Source of the DNA: an uncultured Flavihumibacter sp. | GTDB taxonomy: Bacteria > Bacteroidota > Bacteroidia > Chitinophagales > Chitinophagaceae | Assembly (NCBI GenBank): GCA_902168225.1 | Contig: CABHOW010000077.1 | Location: forward strand, 1 to 59,448 | DNA: 59,448 bases | Direction of reading: 5' to 3' | Shown here: one piece after another, positions 41,148 to 48,863 of the stretch | Layout: each line of letters starts with the position of its first letter | How positions within the stretch are numbered: the stretch's first letter is position 1 | Notes under the pieces: generated by a model | Database searches by the model: none | What the model saw: the letters and a program-made list of their open reading frames with translations, nothing else | What the model was told of the DNA's origin: nothing | Made by a program: the position numbers and the translations under genes

Positions 41148-41891
41148 ATGGCGAAATATGCACATGATAATATTGTTCCTTTTGAAACCAGCACGCTCAA
41201 CAAAAAAGAGCAAGTGGCGGATATGTTCAATAATATTGCCTTTAGATACGATTTTTTAAATCGCTTCTTAAGCGCAGGTATTGATATTAATTGGCGCAAG
41301 AAAGCTATCAAAGAATTGGCATCTCTTCAACCAAAAATAATACTCGATGTTGCTACCGGTACAGCAGATGTAGCTTTGCTCACGCAAAAAATGCTTAAAC
41401 CTGCAAAAATTATAGGTATCGATATTTCAGCAGGCATGTTAGAAATTGGCAGAAAGAAAATAGCAACAGCGAATCTGCAAGAAACGATTGCATTAACCGA
41501 AGCCGATAGTGCAACTATCCCTTTTACTGATAATTACTTCGATGCTATTACTGTTGCCTTTGGCGTTCGTAATTTTCAGCACCTGGAAAAAGGGATTGCT
41601 GAAATGTATCGTGTATTAAAGCCCGGAGGTAAATTGGTGGTGCTTGAGTTTTCAAAACCTACCACAACCGGTTTCAAACAATTCTATAATCTTTACATGG
41701 ATCTTATAACCCCCTCCATCGGAAAAATATTCTCAAAAAATAAGGAAGCCTATGCTTATCTTAATAAAAGCGTACAAGCATTTCCCGAAGGGTTCACTTT
41801 TTTAAACATCATGAATGAAGCAGGATTTACCCAAACTTATTTGAAAAAACTTAGTTTCGGAATATGCACGATATACTGCGGAAGCAAATAA
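41148..41891 (+). CDS. ubiE: demethylmenaquinone methyltransferase
   Basis: A 247-residue class I SAM methyltransferase that does the last step of menaquinone synthesis (MenG/UbiE). Family motifs: MFNNIAFRYDFLNRFLSAGID, ILDVATGTADVALL for SAM, DSATIPFTDNYFDAITVAFGVRNF and KPGGKLVVLEFSKP. Bacteroidota use menaquinone, so the demethylmenaquinone reaction is the expected one. The predicted transcript is leaderless. The last 28 bases overlap the start of porT, so the respiratory-quinone gene and a secretion gene are coupled. Confidence 0.95.
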   Translation: MAKYAHDNIVPFETSTLNKKEQVADMFNNIAFRYDFLNRFLSAGIDINWRKKAIKELASLQPKIILDVATGTADVALLTQKMLKPAKIIGIDISAGMLEIGRKKIATANLQETIALTEADSATIPFTDNYFDAITVAFGVRNFQHLEKGIAEMYRVLKPGGKLVVLEFSKPTTTGFKQFYNLYMDLITPSIGKIFSKNKEAYAYLNKSVQAFPEGFTFLNIMNEAGFTQTYLKKLSFGICTIYCGSK

Positions 41892-42586
41892 TCCTGCTTT
41901 TGCCGCTGCTATCAGGCATTGTTTTTTCAGCGAATGCACAAAAACAGTTGTATCGTCTTCAGAGAGAAGATCAATTGTACTATTTTGGAATTACGCTGGG
42001 GTATAACAGTTCCTATTTGCATCAGGTAAAATCAAACACTTTTCTGGCAAGCGATAGTATTCTTATTGCAGAGCCGGGATCTAGTGGGGGCATTGCGATG
42101 GGTTTATTAGCAACAGCGCGCTTAACCGATTATTTTCAGGTACGTGTAAACCCACAACTCATCATAGGGGGTGCCAAAACAATCAAGTATACCTTAGGTT
42201 CCGTACGAACTGGTGAAGCAACCACACAAGTGCAAACCCTTCCTTCTACTTTGATCAGTTTTCCTTTACAACTCAAATTCAATTCAGATCGTATCGGTAA
42301 TTTCAGAACCTATTTATTAGGCGGTGTTAAATACGATATTGACCTTTCCAGCAATGCTGCTACACGTAATGCCGAAGATTTGGTAAAATTAAAAAGGAAT
42401 GATTTTGGATTAGAGGCGGGTATTGGATTCAATTTTTATCTACCCTTTGTAACAGTGAGTCCTGAAATAAAAATTAGCTATGGGTTAAGCAATATTCATC
42501 AACGCGATGCTGCATTAAAATATTCAAGCGCCCTCGATAAAATTCAATCTCGAATGATTGTATTCTCCATTCATTTAGAAGACTAA
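41864..42586 (+). CDS. porT: type IX secretion / gliding protein PorT
   Basis: A 240-residue outer-membrane barrel with a signal peptide ending SANAQ. The body has alternating strands (YYFGITLGYNSSYL, FQVRVNPQLIIGG, GLEAGIGFNFYLP, VTVSPEIKISYGLSNI), matching PorT/SprT, a protein needed for type IX secretion and gliding. The name rests on length, topology and the location behind ubiE, which I recall as a recurrent arrangement in Bacteroidota; a generic PorT-family barrel is the alternative. It overlaps ubiE by 28 bases, and no later Met would keep the signal. Its stop shares CTAA with the facing gene. Confidence 0.82.
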   Translation: MHDILRKQIILLLPLLSGIVFSANAQKQLYRLQREDQLYYFGITLGYNSSYLHQVKSNTFLASDSILIAEPGSSGGIAMGLLATARLTDYFQVRVNPQLIIGGAKTIKYTLGSVRTGEATTQVQTLPSTLISFPLQLKFNSDRIGNFRTYLLGGVKYDIDLSSNAATRNAEDLVKLKRNDFGLEAGIGFNFYLPFVTVSPEIKISYGLSNIHQRDAALKYSSALDKIQSRMIVFSIHLED

Positions 42587-44277
42587 AAAACAAATTCTCT
42601 CCTCGCCATATTCCAACGTATACCGCCGGATACAATGGTAGCTTCGGGAGCTACTCCGCTTAATAAAGAGGTACTAGACCTTTTATTTACATTTATATCA
42701 ATAAATAAATTTTCAGCTATCTCATAAGATAGCTGCAAGGTTAACAATAGTACTTTGGTTTCGTCGCCACTACCTACTCTCAAATTCTCACTTCTTGCTC
42801 TTTCCGAATATAATCGCAAGGGGTTAGCGCCTAAATCAAAACCCAGCGAATCCCTTCCTTGCCTATAATATACTGCTCTTGCATTGATATATAATCGCTT
42901 CATAGGTTGCGCTCTGATGATGGCAATATATTCTTGAAAATTGGCTCCTACAGGATGCGCAAAAGGTTGATTATAGTGGGTCCAGTTAGTGGAACTATCT
43001 AAATGGGAATAAGTAAAAGGCCTTACTCTATTTGATTCTAATTGCAAGTCAACATTCTTTACACCAAATACATCGATATACTTTAAACCTAACTGGTAAG
43101 CATATTTGTTTTGCCAATTATACTTATTAGAAAAAAACTCCTTGGCAATAAATTCATCAAAATTTACTTGTCCATACAACTGGAACCGTTTGGCAATATT
43201 GGCCTTAGCATCTATACCCAACATCGTATTATCCGGGCTGCCAATCGCTTGTTGACCCGGTACAAGAAAGAGTACCGGATTTAAATACATAAAATCAAAA
43301 TGATCACCCCTACCAAACATCACCGCATCAAAAATGCCTACATTGAGCCATTTAGTAGCATTAATGCTCAAATGATTCATTCGAAAATATTTACGAGGAA
43401 GATTGATTCCGGCATTAGCAATAAACCCATTTGGCTGAATTAACTCCATGAACAAATTCTCATAATTGAATTTCCAAAGTCTTGTATTTACTTTTAAGAA
43501 GAGTGCATTAGTACTGAAGTCACTCATAAACGTACTTCGGAATCCATTTCCAATAAAATTTCGATCGTAGCCAAACTGCATATCTATAAACTTGGCAACT
43601 TTAAAGCTGATTGAGCCTCTTACTTCTGTATAATCATATCCATCCACCACTCCTAATGGTTTATAAAAACCGGCACCGGGTACGGCCTTATATTGCTTTA
43701 CCCAGTCTTGCACATAACGAGGACCGCGCTCCTGATTATCTGTAAAATAAACATCAAATCCAACTTTATCGGCTATCCTTCCACGAACATAAATACCGCG
43801 TGTATTCTGAAAGAGTGGCTTATCATAGCCGTTTTCTTGCCCAATTTGTGTATTGATCATCGGATTCGCCTGGATATAAAAATCTTTTGTGTTTACCTCA
43901 AATAAATTACCCTTGGAATGAAAGAAGTCGTGAAACATGGTTTGCGGTTTCCTTAGATCTTCGCGACTAGTCCATTCTGCATTATTTGTTAAGAACCGCT
44001 GCATATTATATGTATCTACCTCACTGAGTTTTGCTTTCAAACCATCATCACTATATCGCAGACTATCAATTATTTCTACCTGTTTCGTATAATATTTCCG
44101 ATTGTAGGGTCGCACATGCGTAAAGAAAAGATCGGGCCGTTTTGTTTTAATTTCTAATCGATCCAATAGTATATAATCTTTCGTTCCCGTGGGGATATAG
44201 GTAGATTGCGCCTTTATGAATACAGGGCTTAGAAAAAATAGTAGATAGCGAAGAGATTTAATAAATTGCATTTTCAT
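42583..44277 (-). CDS. RemB / Wzi-like outer-membrane beta-barrel
   Basis: A 564-residue protein with a signal peptide (SLRYLLFFLSPVFIKAQ) and a large barrel of repeated aromatic strands. The stretch MQFGYDRNFIGNGFRSTFMSDFS is shared with the capsule-assembly Wzi family and with the gliding protein RemB; QANPMINTQIG is another barrel segment. Either surface-polysaccharide anchoring or a gliding accessory role is possible; the Wzm/Wzt locus 23 kb away could supply a polysaccharide. The start is the first of two close Met codons (44277); a longer ORF reaches into the pyrC promoter. TGTCTTTA, a poor -7 box, lies four bases before the ATG. Confidence 0.82.
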   Translation of the reverse strand: MKMQFIKSLRYLLFFLSPVFIKAQSTYIPTGTKDYILLDRLEIKTKRPDLFFTHVRPYNRKYYTKQVEIIDSLRYSDDGLKAKLSEVDTYNMQRFLTNNAEWTSREDLRKPQTMFHDFFHSKGNLFEVNTKDFYIQANPMINTQIGQENGYDKPLFQNTRGIYVRGRIADKVGFDVYFTDNQERGPRYVQDWVKQYKAVPGAGFYKPLGVVDGYDYTEVRGSISFKVAKFIDMQFGYDRNFIGNGFRSTFMSDFSTNALFLKVNTRLWKFNYENLFMELIQPNGFIANAGINLPRKYFRMNHLSINATKWLNVGIFDAVMFGRGDHFDFMYLNPVLFLVPGQQAIGSPDNTMLGIDAKANIAKRFQLYGQVNFDEFIAKEFFSNKYNWQNKYAYQLGLKYIDVFGVKNVDLQLESNRVRPFTYSHLDSSTNWTHYNQPFAHPVGANFQEYIAIIRAQPMKRLYINARAVYYRQGRDSLGFDLGANPLRLYSERARSENLRVGSGDETKVLLLTLQLSYEIAENLFIDINVNKRSSTSLLSGVAPEATIVSGGIRWNMARREFVF

Positions 44278-44304
44278 AGTATAAAGACACAAATTGATAG
44301 GTAT

Positions 44305-45648
44305 ATGCAGCATACAATAATTAAAGATACGTGCATCATTAACGAGCAACAAAGAATTTATGGTGATTTATTAATGAAAGGAGATAGAATTGAAAAAATT
44401 GGTGGTGAAATAAATACGAAAGCCCGTGCCAAAGAAATTGATGGCTCCAATCAAATACTGATACCCGGCTTTATCGACGATCAGGTTCATTTTCGGGAAC
44501 CCGGCCTTACTCATAAAGCAACTATTTATACAGAAGCCAAAGCAGCTGTAGCCGGCGGCGTTACCTCATTTATGGAAATGCCTAATACTAAACCACCTGC
44601 TTTTACGGTAGAATTATTGGAAGATAAATACGCCATAGCAGCCAAATCGGCGTTAGCTAATTATTCTTTTTTCATGGGTACTTCAAATGATAATATAGAA
44701 GAAATCAGGAAAATAAATAAGAAGAAAAATGAAGTGTGCGGTATAAAAATTTTCATGGGTTCCTCAACAGGCAATTTATTGGTAGATAGCCCCCTGGTAC
44801 TAGAGAATGTGTTTGCAGAATCAGAATTACTGATCGCTACGCATTGTGAAGAAGAATCGTTGATCAAAGAAAACTTGCAAAAGATCAGATCCATAAAATC
44901 GGTTTTAGAACCGGCAGATCATCCTATTATTCGTAATGAAGATGTGTGTTTTGAATCTTCTTTTAAAGCAATTCAATACGCCAAAAAACATGGAAGCAGG
45001 TTGCATATACTGCATATCACCACCGAAAAAGAGTTACAATTATTTTCAAACATGCTACCTTTAGCAGATAAGCGTATTACCTGCGAAGTATGTGTGCACC
45101 ACTTACATTTTACAGCCGATGATTATGCTCGTTTAGGTAATCAAATCAAATGTAATCCTGCCATCAAAGCACCGCATAATAAAGAAGCCTTATGGAAAGC
45201 CTTACTGGATAATAAGATCGACGTTATTGCTACGGATCATGCTCCGCATACCTGGGCCGAAAAACAAGAAAATTATGAACACGCCCATGCAGGCTTACCC
45301 CTTGTTCAACATGCAGTTTTATTGATGTTACATTATGTTGCCGAAGGCAGGTTAACTGTTGAACAAATGGTTCAGAAAATGAGTCATGCCGTAGCCGACT
45401 GTTTCCAAATTAAAGAAAGAGGCTATATCCGGGAAGGCTATTTTGCAGACCTGGTTTTAATTGATCAACAACAAAAAACAACTATTACCAAACAGAATAT
45501 CTTATATAAATGCGGCTGGAGCCCTTTAGAAGGTATAAGCTTACCTGCTGTTATAAAAAATACTTTTGTAAACGGACATATGGTTTATGGAAACGGGGTC
45601 TTCGATGAATCTCAATGGGGATCTAGATTATCCTTTAATCGCCAATAA
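44305..45648 (+). CDS. pyrC: dihydroorotase
   Basis: A 447-residue amidohydrolase of the pyrimidine pathway that closes carbamoyl-aspartate to dihydroorotate. The metal site is DDQVHFREPGLTHKATI, the bridging Lys region is CGIKIFMGSSTGNL, and later ligands are in ATHCEEE, LHILHITTEKE and VIATDHAPHTW. It is the long class I form. The start MQHTIIKDTCIINEQQ at 44305 is preferred over 44266, which would add residues from the promoter of the facing gene. A MutS-like gene follows after seven bases. Confidence 0.95.
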   Translation: MQHTIIKDTCIINEQQRIYGDLLMKGDRIEKIGGEINTKARAKEIDGSNQILIPGFIDDQVHFREPGLTHKATIYTEAKAAVAGGVTSFMEMPNTKPPAFTVELLEDKYAIAAKSALANYSFFMGTSNDNIEEIRKINKKKNEVCGIKIFMGSSTGNLLVDSPLVLENVFAESELLIATHCEEESLIKENLQKIRSIKSVLEPADHPIIRNEDVCFESSFKAIQYAKKHGSRLHILHITTEKELQLFSNMLPLADKRITCEVCVHHLHFTADDYARLGNQIKCNPAIKAPHNKEALWKALLDNKIDVIATDHAPHTWAEKQENYEHAHAGLPLVQHAVLLMLHYVAEGRLTVEQMVQKMSHAVADCFQIKERGYIREGYFADLVLIDQQQKTTITKQNILYKCGWSPLEGISLPAVIKNTFVNGHMVYGNGVFDESQWGSRLSFNRQ

Positions 45649-45655
45649 AGATTGC

Positions 45656-46966
45656 ATGCAAATAGATAAAACTACTTTATACGATTTGGGTGTTTTTCAT
45701 GCTGAAGAAGAGCAGTCTGTTTTTCATTATCTAAACTTTACCAATACCAATGATGGAAGAGATTATTTAAAATATTTACTCGCTAATCCACTTACCACCC
45801 TAAAAGAAATTAAAGAAACCCAGCAAACCATTCAGCATTTACAATCAATAGCCGATAAATGGCCCACTACACTTACGAATGGTACCATTATGGTGATTCA
45901 AAAGTTTTATGAATCGCCGATAGATGCCTACCCTAGTATACAAGGTAATTTTCCGGCATACCTATATAAGTTATTAAAGGGAGAAGATTATGCTTTATCT
46001 GAATTTAGTGTTAAACACAGCATCGATTTTTTTAAAGCGCTGTCTGCAATTCAATCATTGATCAGCGATAGTAATAGCCCTTTATTAGGAATTATTGCTA
46101 CACGAATGGAAATATTATTGAAGAAAGGATTGGTGCCGAATATGATTCAACAAAATAAAGAAACACTGTATCCCGCAATTGTTTTAGAATATGCGCAATA
46201 CATACGAAAGGGATACAAAGGTTTTGCATTTGATTTGATAGACATGTATAGCCAGCTCGATGCCTATATGAGTTTAGCTATAGCGGGTAATAAATACCAA
46301 TTTCGATTTCCTCATTTTATGGAAAGCGAGGAGCCTCATTTTTCAGTAAAAAATTTATTTCATTTTCAACTGCCAACCCCCGTTGCCTATTCCGTTGAAC
46401 TAATACCCCGGGCTAATTTCCTTTTCTTAACCGGCGCGAATATGGCAGGAAAAAGTACATTTATTAAAGCCTGTGGACTAGCAGTTTACTTGGCCCATAT
46501 TGGTATGGCTGTACCGGCAGAAGCCATGCAACTAAGTTTTTTTGATGGATTATTGAGTAATATTCAAGTAACGGATAATATTAGCAAGGGAGAAAGTTTC
46601 TTTTTCAATGAAGTGCAGCGCATAAAAAATACCGTTGAGCGTATTAGCGATAGAAAAAAATGGCTGATTCTCATCGATGAATTATTTAAAGGTACGAATC
46701 AACAAGATGCTGTAAAATGCAGTACCACTGTTATTGAGGGCTTACGAAAATTAAATAACGGCTTGTTTATTTTATCTACTCACCTATATGAAATTGCCGA
46801 TTCTTTACATCAATATCCGAATATATTATTTCGCTATTTCGAAACGGCTGTTGATAATGATCAATTAGTATTCAGTTATCAGCTTAAAGAAGGTGTAAGT
46901 AATGATAGGCTCGGATACCTGATTTTAAAACAACAGGGAGTTGTTGATATTTTAGAGAAATTATGA
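45656..46966 (+). CDS. MutS-like ATPase lacking the mismatch-recognition domain
   Basis: A 436-residue protein. The N-terminal 230 residues are helical like the MutS core (lever and clamp region), and the C-terminal part is the MutS ATPase: FLTGANMAGKST is the Walker A, SNIQVTDNISKGESFFFNEV the conserved switch region, WLILIDELFKGTNQQDA the Walker B and LFILSTHLYEIAD the final motif. The mismatch-binding domain I and connector are absent, and there is no Smr nuclease domain, so it is neither MutS1 nor MutS2. Similar short proteins are common in Bacteroidota with no fixed role. Starts at 45587 or 45605 would overlap pyrC. Confidence 0.85.
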   Translation: MQIDKTTLYDLGVFHAEEEQSVFHYLNFTNTNDGRDYLKYLLANPLTTLKEIKETQQTIQHLQSIADKWPTTLTNGTIMVIQKFYESPIDAYPSIQGNFPAYLYKLLKGEDYALSEFSVKHSIDFFKALSAIQSLISDSNSPLLGIIATRMEILLKKGLVPNMIQQNKETLYPAIVLEYAQYIRKGYKGFAFDLIDMYSQLDAYMSLAIAGNKYQFRFPHFMESEEPHFSVKNLFHFQLPTPVAYSVELIPRANFLFLTGANMAGKSTFIKACGLAVYLAHIGMAVPAEAMQLSFFDGLLSNIQVTDNISKGESFFFNEVQRIKNTVERISDRKKWLILIDELFKGTNQQDAVKCSTTVIEGLRKLNNGLFILSTHLYEIADSLHQYPNILFRYFETAVDNDQLVFSYQLKEGVSNDRLGYLILKQQGVVDILEKL

Positions 46967-47002
46967 TACCTTGTTGAGTATCTAAAACTTAATGAGTAAC
47001 GC

Positions 47003-48145
47003 ATGAGAAAATTTATTTTATCCCTGTTAATTGTTGTTACAATTAGCAGTTTCACATTTGCGCAGTCGATATATTTTCCGGATACCACTTGGCAAACAAA
47101 AACAGCCCTTCAACTTAAACTCAATCAGGCACTATTAGATAGTGCCGTAAAACTGGCTATTAATAACGAAAACAAAGTAGATAAAGATCTCAGAATTGCC
47201 ATACTTAAATCCTACGCCAATGAGCCCGATTATAAAATAATAGGTCCTACAAAAGAGCGCGGTACCGCCGCCGGAATGATTGTTAAGGATGGGTATATTG
47301 TGGCACAATGGGGAGATATCAATCGGGTAGATATGACCTTTAGTGCTACTAAAAGTTTTTTATCTACCACTGCAGGATTAGCGCTAGATAAGGGTTTAAT
47401 TAAAAGTATACATGATTATGTGCAAGATTATGTATGGGATGAAACATTTAGAGGGCCCAATAACAGCAAAATTACTTGGGATCATTTATTAACCCAATCT
47501 TCGGATTGGAGTGGTAGTCTTTTTGGCTTGCATGATTGGGCCGACCGACCACCACGTGAAGGAACGATCGATGATTGGAAAAAAAGAAAATTAAATGAGC
47601 CCGGTACATTTTATAAATACAATGATGTACGGGTAAATATTTTGGCTTATTCCCTTTTGCAAGTTTGGCGAAAACCATTACCGCAAGTACTAAAAGAAAA
47701 GATCATGGATCCTATTGGCGCCAGTACAACCTGGCGTTGGTATGGTTATGATAATTCATTTGTAAACATAGATGGTATTATGACGCAGTCTGTTAGCGGT
47801 GGCGGCCATCATGGTGGCGGCTTATTTATCAATACGCTCGATATGGCACGTTTTGGTTTACTATTCCTTCGTAACGGCAAATGGAATAAGCAGCAGTTAA
47901 TTTCGGAAAAATGGGTAAATGCAGTACAACAACCTTCATTGGCCAATAAAGAATATGGTTATTTATGGTGGCTCAACAGCACCGGTAAATGGAAGAACGT
48001 ATCTCCAACTGTTTATTATGCAGCGGGCTATGGAGGCAATTATATTGTAGTAGATAAAGAACACGATTTACTTATTGTAACGCGTTGGATAGATGATAGT
48101 AAAATAGCAGACTTGGTGGCGTTAGTTATTAAGTCTATCAACTAA
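47003..48145 (+). CDS. exported serine hydrolase, beta-lactamase family
   Basis: A 380-residue exported enzyme of the class C beta-lactamase / penicillin-binding fold. Signal peptide MRKFILSLLIVVTISSFTFAQ. The catalytic SxxK is SATK in MTFSATKSFLSTTAG, the YxN-like motif is YKYNDVRVN, and a Gly/His-rich turn (GGGHHGGGLF) lies where the KTG-type strand would be. The substrate (ester, D-amino-acid peptide or beta-lactam) is unknown. It follows the MutS-like gene after a 36-base spacer containing GAGTA words. Confidence 0.88.
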   Translation: MRKFILSLLIVVTISSFTFAQSIYFPDTTWQTKTALQLKLNQALLDSAVKLAINNENKVDKDLRIAILKSYANEPDYKIIGPTKERGTAAGMIVKDGYIVAQWGDINRVDMTFSATKSFLSTTAGLALDKGLIKSIHDYVQDYVWDETFRGPNNSKITWDHLLTQSSDWSGSLFGLHDWADRPPREGTIDDWKKRKLNEPGTFYKYNDVRVNILAYSLLQVWRKPLPQVLKEKIMDPIGASTTWRWYGYDNSFVNIDGIMTQSVSGGGHHGGGLFINTLDMARFGLLFLRNGKWNKQQLISEKWVNAVQQPSLANKEYGYLWWLNSTGKWKNVSPTVYYAAGYGGNYIVVDKEHDLLIVTRWIDDSKIADLVALVIKSIN

Positions 48146-48160
48146 TAAAACCAGTTTTAT

Positions 48161-48739
48161 ATGAACCCTAAAGTTGACTTCTTCTTTACAAAAGCAAAAA
48201 AATGGCAGGAGGAATTATTGCTACTGAGAGAAATTGCCCTTTCAACTGCTTTACCTGAAGAACTAAAATGGGGTTGCCCATGTTATGTTCATGATAAATC
48301 AAATATTGTGCTTATTCATGCATTTAAAGAATATTGTGCTTTACTATTTTTTAAAGGGGCATTATTAAAAGACGATAAAAAAATATTGATCCAGCAAACA
48401 GAGAATGTGCAATCTGCCCGACAAATACGCTTCACCAATTCAAAAGAAATAAAAATTTTACGGGCAACTATCAAAGCCTATATTTTTGAAGCCGTAGAAG
48501 TAGAAAAAGCGGGGCTCAAAGTTGCGTACAAGAAACCGGAAGCATTTAAAATGGCGGATGAATTTAAAGCAATGCTAACAAAAAACAGTAAGCTAAAAAA
48601 AGCTTTTGAAGCACTAACACCGGGCAGACAAAGAGCATATCTGCTTCATTTCTCACAACCTAAACTGGCACAAACCAGAATAACACGGGTTGAAAAAGCA
48701 ATTCCACAAATATTAGCCGGAAAAGGCTTACAAGACTAG
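48161..48739 (+). CDS. YdeI-like protein (DUF1801 + OmdA)
   Basis: A 192-residue cytoplasmic protein. The first 110 residues fit the DUF1801 fold (VDFFFTKAKKWQEELLLLREI, then EELKWGCPCYVHDKSNIVLIHAF and CALLFFKGALLKD), and the C-terminus is the bacteriocin-protection YdeI/OmdA motif (FEALTPGRQRAYLLHFSQPKLAQTRITRVEKAIP). The role is unknown; earlier names tie it to antimicrobial-peptide resistance in Salmonella without a mechanism. It starts 15 bases after the serine hydrolase, so it is probably in the same transcript. Confidence 0.85.
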   Translation: MNPKVDFFFTKAKKWQEELLLLREIALSTALPEELKWGCPCYVHDKSNIVLIHAFKEYCALLFFKGALLKDDKKILIQQTENVQSARQIRFTNSKEIKILRATIKAYIFEAVEVEKAGLKVAYKKPEAFKMADEFKAMLTKNSKLKKAFEALTPGRQRAYLLHFSQPKLAQTRITRVEKAIPQILAGKGLQD

Positions 48740-48803
48740 TCGTTTATTTGCGTTTAAATACGAATACAGACTCCTTAACTTTTTTCCGGTTCATTGATCT
48801 GCC

Positions 48804-48854
48804 TATCTTTACTTTGTTTGTAGCCCTTCCAATTCCCCAAGGGAGGTTGTCCCT
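48804..48854 (+). promoter_or_regulatory. comM promoter box and leader with two exclusive hairpins
   Basis: TATCTTTA (48804-48811) is a -7 box. In the leader CCCTT (48824-48828) can pair with AAGGG (48839-48843), or AGGGA (48840-48844) with TCCCT (48850-48854); the two share bases and exclude each other. ATG is at 48864. Confidence 0.35.
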
Positions 48855-48863
48855 AAATTTTAC

